A DNA stretch of 38,029 bases from Flavobacteriales bacterium (GCA_023255335.1 JALRIS010000024.1:1-38029), one strand, 5' to 3'. Numbered from the stretch's first letter, positions 15,802-25,277 are shown. Made by a program: numbers and translations. The notes: generated from the sequence alone by a model not told the origin.

Positions 15802-18800
15802 TTAAAAATCCAAAGATAACGAAAAGTAACTGATACGACCTTGGTTTACACCGTCTTCGATTCCCCACGACCAATCGTAGCGAACAAAGTACCCAAAAAC
15901 CTCGGCCCTCAATCCAAATCCGTAACCAAAAATAATGGGCTCTCTTTGGTTTTCGAGAATTACGGTAATTGGTTTTTGGGTAACTTCTCTTTTGTTGAAG
16001 GAGTTCTCTAAAGAGTATGGGTCTGGTCCTGTCCATGCCGTTCCGGCATCTGCAAATCCTACAACTTGAAACGAAGACAAAAACTTACTCTGCACCGGAT
16101 ATTGACTAAAATATCTGATAATTGGCCATCTCATTTCGGTATTTACAACGGCAAAGCTGTTACCAAACCTAGTGTTTTGAATAAACCCTCTCATAGGAGT
16201 GGCAATTGTTTGAAAAGCAAATCCTTGATCGGTAGGTATAATATTGTCATTGTTGAACTTAGGAGCAAATGCACCATCTACTCCTCCCATGTAATACACT
16301 AATTTTCTGTTACCAAATGACGTGCTTGCCGCGAATCGAGTGGCAAAAATTAATTCACGATGAATTTTTTGATAGTTTCGAATATCAGCTCCCAAAACAA
16401 AAAAATCAGTTTCACTCTCGGTGAGTTCATTGTAAAACTCGCCAAAAAGTTTCAATCTTGTTCCTTCGTATAGGTTAAGTCCCATATCAAAGGTGTTGTC
16501 ATAGATGTATTCTAATTTCATTCCACCCATGTTCCGGTAGGTATCCGGACTTTCTAAGCTCGCTCGGTTTACAGAGGAGACAATGGTCATATCATTTCTT
16601 AGATTAAAAGTTACTCCCAAGGAGGCAACCTCCGAGAAAGGATACTTAAGCCTATACTTAAGCTCATGAATCATTGTTCTGATTGGATACACCCCATTTT
16701 CGTTGGTGTACACTTGACGGGTAAACATGTATTTTTTGTCTATCCGTTGAGACAAATCCTCAAAAGCCAAAAGGTAATCATTGTCTTGAAGATTGAAACT
16801 CAGGTTCACACCTCCAATGAGTCGATAATCTTCCATTAAGTCCTTCATTTGAACCATGTTAAAAACATTTACACTAGGATTATTGAATGCTGGCTGAGAG
16901 GCATTAAAAACTTGGTAACTGTTGTTGATGAAATTATTGTCCAATTGACTCACCACTTCATCCAAAGAAAAATTAATGGTATATAGTTTTCTTGTAGGTA
17001 ATTCGAATTCATCGCTTACCACCGACTTTTGGGTTGATATTGAATTTGTCGGATTCATAAACACCATTTCGTTCTTGTCTTTGTTGTCCGATTTCTTCAC
17101 TTCGGTAGGAGGTTCTTGTTTCTTCACTTCCTCTTTCTTTTCCTCACTTTCAAATTTATAACTATTGGTGTTAATCCTATTTTGTTTTTCTACCTTGGGA
17201 GAAACTGAAATAATTTCTACCGTACTTTGTTTTTTATTCTTCCAAAAATTTTCATTTTGTTTGTCAAAGTCTGTAATCATTAACCCCGACATCATTTTAT
17301 CCATGTTGGCATTTCCTTTAAAAATTCGGTATTGGCCTTCATTGTAAACAATCATTCCTACCTCTTTGGTTTGTGGATTATAATCCAATTTAGAAATACT
17401 CCTTTTGTAATCGGTTAGGAGGGATGTTTTAGAAAAATATCTATACGAAACTACAGTATCTACAGAATTAATAGTACTATCAAAAACTGCCAAATATCTA
17501 TTTTTGATCCCTTGATCGTACGCCACGTAAGTGAATTCTTTGTTCCCAATCTCATAGGGATATTCTTCCGATAAATTTGGAGTATTTGTCACTCTTTTTA
17601 GCCTTCGTTGAAATTTATTTGTGAGGTCATAAATAAAAATATCAAAACTCTGGTCTACTGGCTTTTTCTCAACTTTTGCATAAAGCGAATCTGTTTTTCT
17701 GTTAGATGAAAAAATGATTTTGGACGAATTGTCGATAAAACTTGGATGAACCTCATCATAAAAATCGTCTGTCAACTTCAAGTATCCATTTCCTAAAATT
17801 GTGTACAGAAACAAATCGACCTTGCCGTTTTGGATACCAGAAAACACAAATTGCGTCCCTGACTCATTGTAGCTAAAACTTGTTATTTTGTCTATTTTCT
17901 GAACTTGAATTTTGGAAGTGGATTTTTCCTCTAGGTCATAAAAATTGAAGAAAACAGCCCCTTCTCTTTCTTCAATATAGGCTAAGGTTGTGTTGTTTGG
18001 GTGCCAGTCAATAAGCGGGAAAGACTCGTCTTCTTTCCTGTCTATTTTATAACCTCTTCTCAGGACTTTTGTATACTTATTTTCTTTGAGATCGTAGATC
18101 CACAAATAGTACTTACCAAGTTCATTGGTCGTGTAAGCTATTTTATTTCCATCCGGACTCAGTTTGTATTGAGTAATTCGTCCTTTGCTTTTCCTCTTCT
18201 TCAGGACAATTTCTTCCTGGAGAGGCATTTTTTTTGCTTCATCCTCTTTGCTGTATTGATTCTTGTAGTAGCGAATCATATCCGCGTTAAGTGATTTAGT
18301 TGTTTTCCCCAAAACGAACCTAAAACTAGATTCGAAACTTCGAGAAATACTTACTAAATAGATAATTTGAGGTATCATCTCTTTTCCGTACACCTGAGCG
18401 ATGTAATTCCAAAGAGCATGCCCTGCATATTTGGCCTGATCATTTGGTATACGCCCTAAGCTGTTGTACTTATCGTTCAGCACATTATCTTTCACAATCG
18501 TGCTTATTTCTGCGTCCCAATCTTTTGATTTATAAGAATATAAGCCATCTGCGAACCAAGAAGGCAAATCAATTTTGGCTGACCCTCTCACTACTTTTTT
18601 CCAATTACCTTGATATACCAATTTGTTTACCAACACTTCGCAAAGCGAAGCACGAATTTGCTCGTCTAGCTGATTGTGAGTACCCTCAAAATAAAGAAAC
18701 ATTTTGTTTCCCACTATGTTATTTTTCCCTCCTACATTTGAGGTAAGATCATTCGTTAAGCCAATATTGCTTTGTCGAAAATCAGATTGTCTATTAAAGA

Positions 18801-19086
18801 CTAAAATATCTAGTTTTCCGTCCAATTCGGTCTCAAAAAAAGCCTCTAACTCACCGAGGTGTTTATGAACAGCCTTGGCTACGTACTCGGCATGCTCCTG
18901 ACCATTTCCATAAAAAAACACTCTGAATCTCTGAAAATCGTAATACTGCCAAAAAAAAGTTACCTCCTGCACTCTGTTTTTTCCGAATTCCTGAAAAGAA
19001 CCTGTGTAGAACTGCGAAGCAGATTGTTTTGATAAAAACAACCCACACAAGAAGAAAACAGCAATATAAAATCCCCTTATTTTCAT
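15802..19086 (-). CDS. Envelope protein: degenerate peptidase-like domain, TolB-like propeller and C-terminal outer-membrane barrel
   Basis: A 1094-residue exported protein with a signal peptide (1-25, ending SASQ). Residues about 45-190 resemble a gluzincin peptidase domain: ASLCEVLVNKLVYQG (147-160) lies where HExxH would be, and LPSWFADGLYSY (174-185) lies where the third zinc ligand follows. The zinc residues are lost (CEVLVN, and D for E), so it is probably not a protease. Residues about 310-640 form a TolB/WD40-like propeller with repeated SPDGNKIAY, DWHPNNTTLAY and FSSNRKTDS blades. A Lys/Glu/Pro-rich linker lies at about 665-710. From about 790 to the end there are amphipathic strands finishing in SLSLDF, the aromatic C-terminus of a beta-barrel. 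I chose ATG 19086 over 19110 because it gives a clean signal peptide. The function is unknown; outer-membrane assembly or export is inferred. Confidence 0.85.
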   Translation of the reverse strand: MKIRGFYIAVFFLCGLFLSKQSASQFYTGSFQEFGKNRVQEVTFFWQYYDFQRFRVFFYGNGQEHAEYVAKAVHKHLGELEAFFETELDGKLDILVFNRQSDFRQSNIGLTNDLTSNVGGKNNIVGNKMFLYFEGTHNQLDEQIRASLCEVLVNKLVYQGNWKKVVRGSAKIDLPSWFADGLYSYKSKDWDAEISTIVKDNVLNDKYNSLGRIPNDQAKYAGHALWNYIAQVYGKEMIPQIIYLVSISRSFESSFRFVLGKTTKSLNADMIRYYKNQYSKEDEAKKMPLQEEIVLKKRKSKGRITQYKLSPDGNKIAYTTNELGKYYLWIYDLKENKYTKVLRRGYKIDRKEDESFPLIDWHPNNTTLAYIEEREGAVFFNFYDLEEKSTSKIQVQKIDKITSFSYNESGTQFVFSGIQNGKVDLFLYTILGNGYLKLTDDFYDEVHPSFIDNSSKIIFSSNRKTDSLYAKVEKKPVDQSFDIFIYDLTNKFQRRLKRVTNTPNLSEEYPYEIGNKEFTYVAYDQGIKNRYLAVFDSTINSVDTVVSYRYFSKTSLLTDYKRSISKLDYNPQTKEVGMIVYNEGQYRIFKGNANMDKMMSGLMITDFDKQNENFWKNKKQSTVEIISVSPKVEKQNRINTNSYKFESEEKKEEVKKQEPPTEVKKSDNKDKNEMVFMNPTNSISTQKSVVSDEFELPTRKLYTINFSLDEVVSQLDNNFINNSYQVFNASQPAFNNPSVNVFNMVQMKDLMEDYRLIGGVNLSFNLQDNDYLLAFEDLSQRIDKKYMFTRQVYTNENGVYPIRTMIHELKYRLKYPFSEVASLGVTFNLRNDMTIVSSVNRASLESPDTYRNMGGMKLEYIYDNTFDMGLNLYEGTRLKLFGEFYNELTESETDFFVLGADIRNYQKIHRELIFATRFAASTSFGNRKLVYYMGGVDGAFAPKFNNDNIIPTDQGFAFQTIATPMRGFIQNTRFGNSFAVVNTEMRWPIIRYFSQYPVQSKFLSSFQVVGFADAGTAWTGPDPYSLENSFNKREVTQKPITVILENQREPIIFGYGFGLRAEVFGYFVRYDWSWGIEDGVNQGRISYFSLSLDF

Positions 19087-19116
19087 GAAACATAAATTTA
19101 CGAAAAACAACCTAAC

Positions 19117-19638
19117 TTATTCTGATTCTTGGTCTGAACTTGTTGTTAAATTTTTATAAAGGTTATTTTTTTCAATTTCTGGCAACACTTGGTTTGCAAA
19201 ATTTAACAATGGAATATATAATAAAGAAGAACTTTTAGTCTCCGTTGGCACAAAGCCTAATTTCTTGTCGTAGGACTCGATAATCACAAGCAAAACGGAT
19301 AAAATGAGCAACGTTTTTACAACCCCAAAAGCTGCGCCAAGAGATTTGTTTACCAATTTTAGAGCAGCTAAATTCACAATCTTCTCTGCCACTTTACCAG
19401 CAGCAAACACCAATACTAGAATTATCAAAAAAGTGAGAGTAAAAGCCAAAATGGGCAAGTACTGAGAATCAACATATTCCATAATGAGCTCAGCAGTTCG
19501 ATCCGAAAATTTCAGCCCTCCATAAATACCCAAAGACAGGGCCACAATACTTACTAATTCAAAAACCAATCCCTTTTTAAACCCCTTGTAGCCGAACCAA
19601 AGTAAGAGGGCCGCAATAAAAACATCTATAAAATTCAT
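19117..19638 (-). CDS. CvpA-family inner membrane protein
   Basis: A 173-residue CvpA-family protein with four hydrophobic segments at about 3-14, 24-42, 60-82 and 103-120. The family signature is FIDVFIAALLLWFGYKGFKKGLVFEL (3-28), with GAAFGVVKTLLILSVLL in the last helix. The C-terminal tail is acidic and soluble. CvpA was named for colicin V production in E. coli and is now thought to have an envelope-integrity role. The gene heads the minus-strand series and lies 30 bases before the propeller/barrel gene. It is divergent from sdhC with a 122-base shared control region. Confidence 0.9.
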   Translation of the reverse strand: MNFIDVFIAALLLWFGYKGFKKGLVFELVSIVALSLGIYGGLKFSDRTAELIMEYVDSQYLPILAFTLTFLIILVLVFAAGKVAEKIVNLAALKLVNKSLGAAFGVVKTLLILSVLLVIIESYDKKLGFVPTETKSSSLLYIPLLNFANQVLPEIEKNNLYKNLTTSSDQESE

Positions 19639-19643
19639 GGATA

Positions 19644-19651
19644 TAAAGATA
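19644..19651 (-). promoter_or_regulatory. Candidate -7 box immediately before the CvpA gene
   Basis: The minus strand reads TATCTTTA (TAnnTTTG with the last base changed), five bases before the ATG at 19638. No -33 TTG lies at normal spacing. As at 1823, use of this box would give a nearly leaderless message. Confidence 0.25.
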
Positions 19652-19700
19652 AATTAATTATCAAGAATACTTATAAATAAGCTATTTTTGTATTCAATAC

Positions 19701-19731
19701 TTGCTTTAGATTATTGCAAGAATTACTTTTA
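19701..19731 (+). promoter_or_regulatory. Candidate promoter for sdhCAB
   Basis: TTG (19701-19703) and TACTTTTA (19724-19731, one base off TAnnTTTG) are 20 bases apart. They would place the transcript start near 19738, about 23 bases before sdhC. An exact box TATTTTTG at 19683-19690 is an alternative but has no matching TTG. Confidence 0.45.
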
Positions 19732-19760
19732 CGACCATAAAGAAAAAACTAAACTCAAAC

Positions 19761-20417
19761 ATGTCTAAATCTAAATTTACAACCGTAGGTAGAAAATTTT
19801 TAATGGCTTTCTCCGGATTCTTTTTAATGATTTTCTTGCTGCAACATTTAACGATAAACCTCTTATCAGTTATAAATGTAGATGCATTCAACGAAGTATC
19901 TTACTTCATGGGAAATAATCCTGTTGTTCAATTCGCGTTACAACCGATACTTATCTTCGCAGTCTTTTTCCATTTTATTATGGGATTTGTACTTGAAGCA
20001 AAAAACAGAGGAGCACGTTCTATTAATTACGCCTACAACCGACCAAGTGAAAACTCTTCTTGGGTTTCTCGGAACATGATCTATTCAGGATTGGTAATTT
20101 TGGCCTTCCTTGGATTGCATTTCTACGACTTTTGGATTCCAGAAATCAGAGAAAAGTATATTGTTGGCGACAGTCAAATTGGGAAAGACTTCCACCATCA
20201 TTTAGTTGAAAAGTTTGCCGATCCGGTAAGAGTCATCCTTTATATTGTGTCATTCGTTTTATTGGCACTTCACCTTTTACACGGATTTCAGTCTTCTTTT
20301 CAGTCTGTAGGAGTTTCAAAAGGAAAAAATAATATCAAAAAGTTTGGTAACATATTCGCGATTACAGTTCCTGCGGGATTTGTATTCATTGCAATTTTTC
20401 ATTACTTACAACATTAA
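19761..20417 (+). CDS. sdhC: Succinate dehydrogenase/fumarate reductase cytochrome b subunit
   Basis: A 218-residue membrane anchor with five hydrophobic helices at about 13-37, 55-78, 105-122, 155-176 and 195-215. Candidate haem b ligands are the helix histidines H29 (LLQHL), H71 (FFHFIMG), H120 (GLHFYDFW) and H171/H174 (LALHLLHGFQS), as in the single-subunit di-haem class B enzymes. It carries electrons between SdhB and menaquinone. The sdhC-sdhA-sdhB order with a single large membrane subunit is usual in Bacteroidota. sdhA follows after 7 bases. Confidence 0.96.
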   Translation: MSKSKFTTVGRKFLMAFSGFFLMIFLLQHLTINLLSVINVDAFNEVSYFMGNNPVVQFALQPILIFAVFFHFIMGFVLEAKNRGARSINYAYNRPSENSSWVSRNMIYSGLVILAFLGLHFYDFWIPEIREKYIVGDSQIGKDFHHHLVEKFADPVRVILYIVSFVLLALHLLHGFQSSFQSVGVSKGKNNIKKFGNIFAITVPAGFVFIAIFHYLQH

Positions 20418-20424
20418 TTAGAGT

Positions 20425-22440
20425 ATGAGCACACTTGATTCTAAAGTACCAGAAGGTCCATTAAAAGATAAATGGACAACTTATAAAGACAAAATTAACT
20501 TGGTGAACCCTGCCAATAAGCGTCACATCGATGTGATAGTTATTGGAACTGGTTTAGCTGGAGGTTCAGCTGCAGCTACACTGGCAGAACAAGGGTATAA
20601 TGTAAAAGCATTTTGCTACCAAGATTCTCCACGAAGAGCGCATTCGATTGCTGCTCAAGGAGGTATTAATGCCGCCAAAAATTACCAAGGAGATGGTGAC
20701 TCAACATACAGGCTTTTTTACGATACCGTAAAAGGTGGAGATTATCGATCTCGAGAGGCTAACGTGTATAGACTTGCCGAAGTATCGGTGAACATCATCG
20801 ATCAGTGCGTTGCTCAAGGAGTACCTTTTGCAAGAGATTATGGAGGATTACTTGATAATCGTTCTTTTGGAGGAGTGTTGGTGTCAAGAACCTTTTACGC
20901 AAAAGGTCAAACTGGACAACAGTTGCTACTCGGAGCCTATTCTGCGATGAACAGACAAATTGCAAGAGGAAAAATCGAGATGTACAACAGACACGAAATG
21001 TTAGATGTTGTAAAAATTGACGGAAAAGCAAGAGGAATTATTGCACGAAACCTCGTTACAGGAGAACTAGAAAGACATTCTGCTCATGCGGTTGTGATTG
21101 CCTCCGGAGGGTATGGAAATGTTTATTTCTTATCCACAAATGCAATGGGGAGTAACGTAACCGCTGCATGGAAAACTCATAAAAAAGGAGCTTTCTTTGC
21201 GAACCCTTGTTTCACACAAATTCACCCTACTTGTATCCCAAGATCGGGAGATTACCAGTCGAAACTGACACTCATGTCAGAGTCTTTGAGAAACGATGGA
21301 CGAATTTGGGTTCCGAAATCACTAGAAGATGCGAAAGCAATACGAGAAGGAAAGAAAAAACCTACTGAGCTAAGTGAAGACGAAAGAGATTATTACTTAG
21401 AAAGAAGGTATCCTGCCTTTGGAAACCTTGTGCCTAGAGATGTTGCATCTCGGGCCGCAAAAGAAAGATGTGACGCTGGATTTGGCGTAAACAAAACAGG
21501 AGAAGCTGTTTATTTAGATTTTCAATCAGCCATAGAGCGATACGGAAAAGAGCAAGCAAAAATTCATAACGAAGACAATGCGTCTCCGGCTAGAATCTAC
21601 GAATTAGGTAAAAAAATAGTGGAAGCCAAGTACGGAAACTTGTTTCAGATGTATGAAAAAATTGTAGATGAGAATCCATACGAAACGCCAATGATGATAT
21701 ATCCTGCCACGCACTATACAATGGGTGGATTATGGGTGGATTACAACTTGATGACGACAATCGAAGGTTGCTATGCAATAGGAGAGGCCAACTTCTCTGA
21801 CCACGGTGCAAATAGATTGGGAGCCTCAGCCCTAATGCAAGGACTTGCAGATGGATATTTTGTACTCCCCTACACCATTGGAGATTACCTATCCAATGAC
21901 ATTCGAACCGGCAAAATTCCAACCGATACACCCGAATTTGAAGAAGCAGAAAATTCAGTGAAAGAAACGCTGAACAAATTGATAGGAACTGGAGGATCTA
22001 AACCTGTAGACTATTTCCATAAGAAACTAGGACTTATCATGTGGAACAAAGTAGGAATGTCTAGAAATGAAAAAGGATTGAAAGAAGCAATTAAGGAGAT
22101 TCAAGAATTAAGAGCTGATTTCTGGAAAAACGTGAGAGTTCCTGGACAAACTAACGAAGTAAACAGAGAACTAGAAAAAGCCTTGAGAGTTGCTGACTTT
22201 CTTGAGCTAGGAGAATTATTTGCTCAAGATGCTCTCACAAGAGAAGAGTCTTGTGGAGGACATTTTAGAGAAGAATCTGTTGAATTAGACGGTGAGCAAA
22301 AAGGAGAAGCAAAGAGAGACGATGAAAATTACACCTTTGTATCTGCTTGGGAATACCAAGGTTTGCCTTCTGAAGCTAAATTGCACAAGGAAGAATTGAA
22401 TTACGAGAATATTGAGTTAAAGCAAAGATCTTATAAATAA
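20425..22440 (+). CDS. sdhA: Succinate dehydrogenase flavoprotein subunit
   Basis: A 671-residue flavoprotein that oxidises succinate to fumarate, linking the TCA cycle to the menaquinone pool. The dinucleotide-binding motif is [19 protein letters not shown] (39-57). H73 in [19 protein letters not shown] is the residue that binds FAD covalently. [18 protein letters not shown] and the substrate-site segments HPTCIP and [10 protein letters not shown] are present, as is [17 protein letters not shown]. The C-terminal segment includes [15 protein letters not shown], typical of the family. The length fits the class B enzymes. It is bounded by 7- and 6-base gaps to sdhC and sdhB. Arginine is mostly encoded by AGA here, as expected of a well-expressed gene in such genomes. 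Confidence 0.98.
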   Translation: MSTLDSKVPEGPLKDKWTTYKDKINLVNPANKRHIDVIVIGTGLAGGSAAATLAEQGYNVKAFCYQDSPRRAHSIAAQGGINAAKNYQGDGDSTYRLFYDTVKGGDYRSREANVYRLAEVSVNIIDQCVAQGVPFARDYGGLLDNRSFGGVLVSRTFYAKGQTGQQLLLGAYSAMNRQIARGKIEMYNRHEMLDVVKIDGKARGIIARNLVTGELERHSAHAVVIASGGYGNVYFLSTNAMGSNVTAAWKTHKKGAFFANPCFTQIHPTCIPRSGDYQSKLTLMSESLRNDGRIWVPKSLEDAKAIREGKKKPTELSEDERDYYLERRYPAFGNLVPRDVASRAAKERCDAGFGVNKTGEAVYLDFQSAIERYGKEQAKIHNEDNASPARIYELGKKIVEAKYGNLFQMYEKIVDENPYETPMMIYPATHYTMGGLWVDYNLMTTIEGCYAIGEANFSDHGANRLGASALMQGLADGYFVLPYTIGDYLSNDIRTGKIPTDTPEFEEAENSVKETLNKLIGTGGSKPVDYFHKKLGLIMWNKVGMSRNEKGLKEAIKEIQELRADFWKNVRVPGQTNEVNRELEKALRVADFLELGELFAQDALTREESCGGHFREESVELDGEQKGEAKRDDENYTFVSAWEYQGLPSEAKLHKEELNYENIELKQRSYK

Positions 22441-22446
22441 ATCGCT

Positions 22447-23187
22447 ATGAATTTAACACTAAAAATATGGCGTCAGAAAGACGCAAAATCACCAGGAAAA
22501 ATGGTTACTTACCCTATTTCTAATATCGAAGGGCACATGTCTTTCTTAGAAATGATGGACATATTAAATGATGAACTAATTGAAAAAGGAGAAGACCCAG
22601 TTGCCTTTGACCACGATTGTAGAGAAGGAATCTGTGGAATGTGTTCGATGTACATTAATGGTGAAGCACATGGTCCAGATAGACGTGTAACAACCTGTCA
22701 ACTCCACATGAGAATGTTCAAAGACGGAGAAACTATTCATATCGAACCATTTAGAGCGAACTCGTTTCCAGTAGTTAAAGATTTAATGGTAGATAGAAGT
22801 GCTTTTGACAGAATTCAACAAGCTGGTGGTTACATTTCAGTTAACACCTCGGGAAATACACAAGATGCCAACGCCTTACCTATTCCAAAAGCAGACGCTG
22901 ATTTGGCAATGGATGCAGCCACTTGTATTGGATGTGGTGCTTGTGTAGCAAGTTGTAAAAACTCATCGGCCATGTTATTTGTTTCTGCTAAAGTATCACA
23001 GTATGCTTTACTCCCTCAAGGAAGAGTAGAAGCCAAGGACCGAGTTATAAATATGGTAAATCAAATGGACAATGAAGGATTTGGAAACTGCACAAACACA
23101 GGTGCCTGTGAGGTAGAATGTCCAAAAGGAATCTCTTTGGATAATATCGCTAGAATGAACCGAGAGTTCCTGAAATCTAGCATTTAA
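22447..23187 (+). CDS. sdhB: Succinate dehydrogenase iron-sulfur subunit
   Basis: A 246-residue subunit that passes electrons from FAD to the membrane haems. The [2Fe-2S] cluster is bound by C58, C63 and C66 (CREGICGMC) and C84. The C-terminal ferredoxin-like domain has C160, C163, C166 and C170 ([11 protein letters not shown]) and C215, C221 and C225 ([11 protein letters not shown]) for the [4Fe-4S] and [3Fe-4S] clusters. All ligands are present. It is the last gene of sdhCAB. A 6-bp hairpin without a T tract follows at 23195-23210, so termination is unclear. Confidence 0.98.
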   Translation: MNLTLKIWRQKDAKSPGKMVTYPISNIEGHMSFLEMMDILNDELIEKGEDPVAFDHDCREGICGMCSMYINGEAHGPDRRVTTCQLHMRMFKDGETIHIEPFRANSFPVVKDLMVDRSAFDRIQQAGGYISVNTSGNTQDANALPIPKADADLAMDAATCIGCGACVASCKNSSAMLFVSAKVSQYALLPQGRVEAKDRVINMVNQMDNEGFGNCTNTGACEVECPKGISLDNIARMNREFLKSSI

Positions 23188-23194
23188 ACTAGTT

Positions 23195-23273
23195 ACAATC
23201 GTTAGATTGTGTACAAAGTGAAGGATATATTTTTGTTTTATAACTGAAAATTAATTTTATTTGCACAATCTAA
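23195..23273. repeat. Nested inverted repeats between sdhB and acpP
   Basis: A local hairpin pairs acaatc (23195-23200) with gattgt (23205-23210) around gtta. The 10-mer ttagattgtg (23202-23211) is also the exact reverse complement of cacaatctaa (23264-23273), which lies just downstream of the predicted acpP -7 box. The two pairings are mutually exclusive. They could be a switch, an operator or chance. Confidence 0.45.
23233..23263 (+). promoter_or_regulatory. Candidate promoter for acpP-fabF
   Basis: TTG (23233-23235), a 20-base spacer and TTTATTTG (23256-23263, one base off TAnnTTTG). The predicted start is near 23270, giving a leader of about 23 bases before acpP. An alternative exact box, TATTTTTG, lies at 23228-23235. 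Confidence 0.45.
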
Positions 23274-23292
23274 ACATTAAAAAAATAAAAAA

Positions 23293-23526
23293 ATGGCAGA
23301 AATACAGTCAAAAGTAGTAGAGATAATCGTTGATAAATTAGGAGTTGACGCATCAGAAGTAACGTTGGAGTCTAACTTCACAAACGATTTAGGAGCAGAT
23401 TCTTTGGATACTGTTGAATTAATTATGGAATTCGAAAAGGAATTCAATATTGCTATCCCAGACGATCAAGCTGAAAAAATCGCAACAGTTGGAGACGCAG
23501 TATCATTTATTAATGACGCTAAATAA
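23293..23526 (+). CDS. acpP: Acyl carrier protein
   Basis: A 77-residue acidic helical carrier for fatty-acid synthesis. The phosphopantetheine attachment site is S37 in [12 protein letters not shown]. The protein is flanked by the usual helices: a start like [17 protein letters not shown] and an end like [14 protein letters not shown]. The length is standard. fabF follows after 14 bases, so the two are co-transcribed. Here acpP-fabF is not followed by rnc, which is common elsewhere. Confidence 0.98.
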   Translation: MAEIQSKVVEIIVDKLGVDASEVTLESNFTNDLGADSLDTVELIMEFEKEFNIAIPDDQAEKIATVGDAVSFINDAK

Positions 23527-23540
23527 AAATTAGCCACTCT

Positions 23541-24791
23541 ATGGAATTAAAAAGAGTTGTAATAACTGGAATCGGAGCACTAACGCCTATAGGTAATAGT
23601 GCTGCCGATTATTTTGATTCGCTAAAAAAAGGGGTGTCTGGCGGTGCACCAATCACAAAATTTAACGCTGAAAAATTTAAAACACAATTTGCGTGTGAAA
23701 TTAAAAATTTCAAAGCGGAAGACTACATAGACCGAAGGGAAGCCCGAAGGTTGGATGTGTTTTCGCAATACGCACTTGTAACAGCCGAAGAGGCTGTAAA
23801 AGATTCGGGAATGGATCTTGAAACAATAGATACAGATAGAATCGGAGTAATTTGGGGAGCTGGTATTGGAGGATTAAAAACACTTCAAGACGAATGTGAG
23901 AGCTTTTTCTCGGGAGACGGCACTCCTAAATTTAACCCGTTTTTTATCCCAAAAATGATTGCTGATATTGCAGCAGGTCACATCTCAATTAAATATGGTT
24001 TTAGAGGTCCCAACTTCGCAACTGTTTCTGCGTGCGCTTCCTCTACGAATGCCTTAATTGATGCTTTCAACTATATCAGATTAGGAAAAGCCAACGCTAT
24101 TCTTACCGGAGGTTCTGAAGCAGCCGTGACCGAAACTGGAATTGGAGGTTTTAATGCTCTCCATGCCTTATCACAAGACAATCACGCTCCAGAAAAGGCT
24201 TCGCGCCCTTTCGATAAAAACAGAAATGGATTTGTACTAGGCGAAGGTGCTGGTGCTTTAATGCTGGAAGAATACGAACATGCAGTTGCACGAGGTGCCA
24301 AAATATATGCTGAAGTTGTTGGAGGTGGTGCTTCTGGTGACGCTCACCATATTACCGCTCCGCATCCCGAAGGGTTAGGGGCAAGAAATGCTATGAAAGA
24401 AGCCTTAAGAGATGCAGGTATTGAACCAAGCGCCATCGATTATATCAATGTACACGGAACTTCCACTCCTCTCGGAGATGTAGCAGAAGCAAAAGCCATT
24501 CAACAAGTTTTTGGAGACCATGCTTACAACCTAAACATTAGCTCTACCAAATCAATGACAGGTCACCTACTTGGTGCTGCCGGAGTTATTGAAGCTCTTG
24601 CTTGTGTAATGGCTGTTACCGAAAATATTGTACCACCTACAATCAATCATACCGAAGTAGATCCTGAATTGGACGAAAAACTGAACTTTACCTTCAATAA
24701 AGCTCAAGAAAGAACAGTAAACTATGCTCTTTCTAATACTTTTGGTTTTGGTGGACACAACGCTACTTTGATTCTCAAAAAGCATTTATAA
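23541..24791 (+). CDS. fabF: 3-oxoacyl-[acyl-carrier-protein] synthase II
   Basis: A 416-residue condensing enzyme (KAS II) that elongates acyl-ACP with malonyl-ACP. The thiolase fold carries the nucleophile C165 (TVSACASSTNA), H305 (NVHGTSTPLGD) and H342 (STKSMTGHLLGAAG), with K337 in the same loop, i.e. the full Cys-His-His set. The C-terminal NTFGFGGHNATLIL is also intact. It partners with the ACP encoded directly upstream. A weak 5-bp stem (24803-24807 with 24816-24820) follows without a T tract. Confidence 0.98.
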   Translation: MELKRVVITGIGALTPIGNSAADYFDSLKKGVSGGAPITKFNAEKFKTQFACEIKNFKAEDYIDRREARRLDVFSQYALVTAEEAVKDSGMDLETIDTDRIGVIWGAGIGGLKTLQDECESFFSGDGTPKFNPFFIPKMIADIAAGHISIKYGFRGPNFATVSACASSTNALIDAFNYIRLGKANAILTGGSEAAVTETGIGGFNALHALSQDNHAPEKASRPFDKNRNGFVLGEGAGALMLEEYEHAVARGAKIYAEVVGGGASGDAHHITAPHPEGLGARNAMKEALRDAGIEPSAIDYINVHGTSTPLGDVAEAKAIQQVFGDHAYNLNISSTKSMTGHLLGAAGVIEALACVMAVTENIVPPTINHTEVDPELDEKLNFTFNKAQERTVNYALSNTFGFGGHNATLILKKHL

Positions 24792-24861
24792 AAAACTCCC
24801 TGTCAACAATGACTAGTTGATAGATAAGTGCTTGATTTTCTTTTACTTAACATTTTATTTT

Positions 24862-24869
24862 TAGTTTTG
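24862..24869 (+). promoter_or_regulatory. Candidate -7 box for the mini T9SS cargo gene
   Basis: TAGTTTTG is an exact TAnnTTTG, 24 bases before ATG 24894. The nearest upstream TTG (24832-24834) is 27 bases away, beyond the usual spacing. Confidence 0.3.
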
Positions 24870-24893
24870 CAGCAAACTACTAAAGTATCTATT

Positions 24894-25277
24894 ATGTTCA
24901 GAAAATTATACGGTTCTGTGCTGGTTCTATTTTCCCTCTTCTTGATGACAACGGGAGGATGGTCACAAACTAGCATTTTTAATAATTCTGTTCCCTCCTC
25001 ACTGATTACATGCGGTGATTCTGACACAGTACGAGTTGATATTTCCTCGTTCACTGAAGCTAAGCTGAGGAGAAATTCGTACAACGAATTCTTCTTTTTT
25101 GTTAAATACAACCGATGGGGAGAAAAAGTTTTTGAAACCAATGACCCAGCCATTGGATGGGACGGGAATTACAAAGGAAAGCCTGCACAAGCAGGAGTAT
25201 ACGTATTTTACTTATCTTCGACTACAAAACAATTTGGAAAAATCACCAGAAAAGGTGATATCACTTTGATTAGATAA
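24894..25277 (+). CDS. Miniature exported protein joining a signal peptide to a truncated T9SS type B sorting domain
   Basis: A 127-residue protein. Residues 1-25 are a signal peptide ending GWSQ. Residues 26-60 contain LITCGDSDTVRVDISSF, which looks like the opening strand of a large Bacteroidota surface adhesin. From about 64 to 127 it matches the last two thirds of the gliding-motility-associated type B C-terminal domain: KYNRWGEKVFE (71-81), GWDGNYKGK (88-96), AGVYVFYL (100-107) and KGDITLIR at the end. The upstream FTPNGDGxND part of that domain is missing. I infer an in-frame internal deletion of a much larger cargo gene. A 7-bp inverted repeat (25074-25080 and 25084-25090) sits at the join. 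ATG 24894 gives the signal peptide; the ORF extends back to 24828. The next gene starts one base after the stop. Confidence 0.7.
   Translation: MFRKLYGSVLVLFSLFLMTTGGWSQTSIFNNSVPSSLITCGDSDTVRVDISSFTEAKLRRNSYNEFFFFVKYNRWGEKVFETNDPAIGWDGNYKGKPAQAGVYVFYLSSTTKQFGKITRKGDITLIR

Noticed and set aside
19683-19690. Exact TATTTTTG as the main sdh promoter
   Set aside because: No TTG lies at 19-21 bases upstream; the pair at 19701-19731 has better spacing. Kept only as an alternative.
24803-24820. Possible terminator after fabF
   Set aside because: The stem is only 5 bp with an 8-base loop and no T tract.
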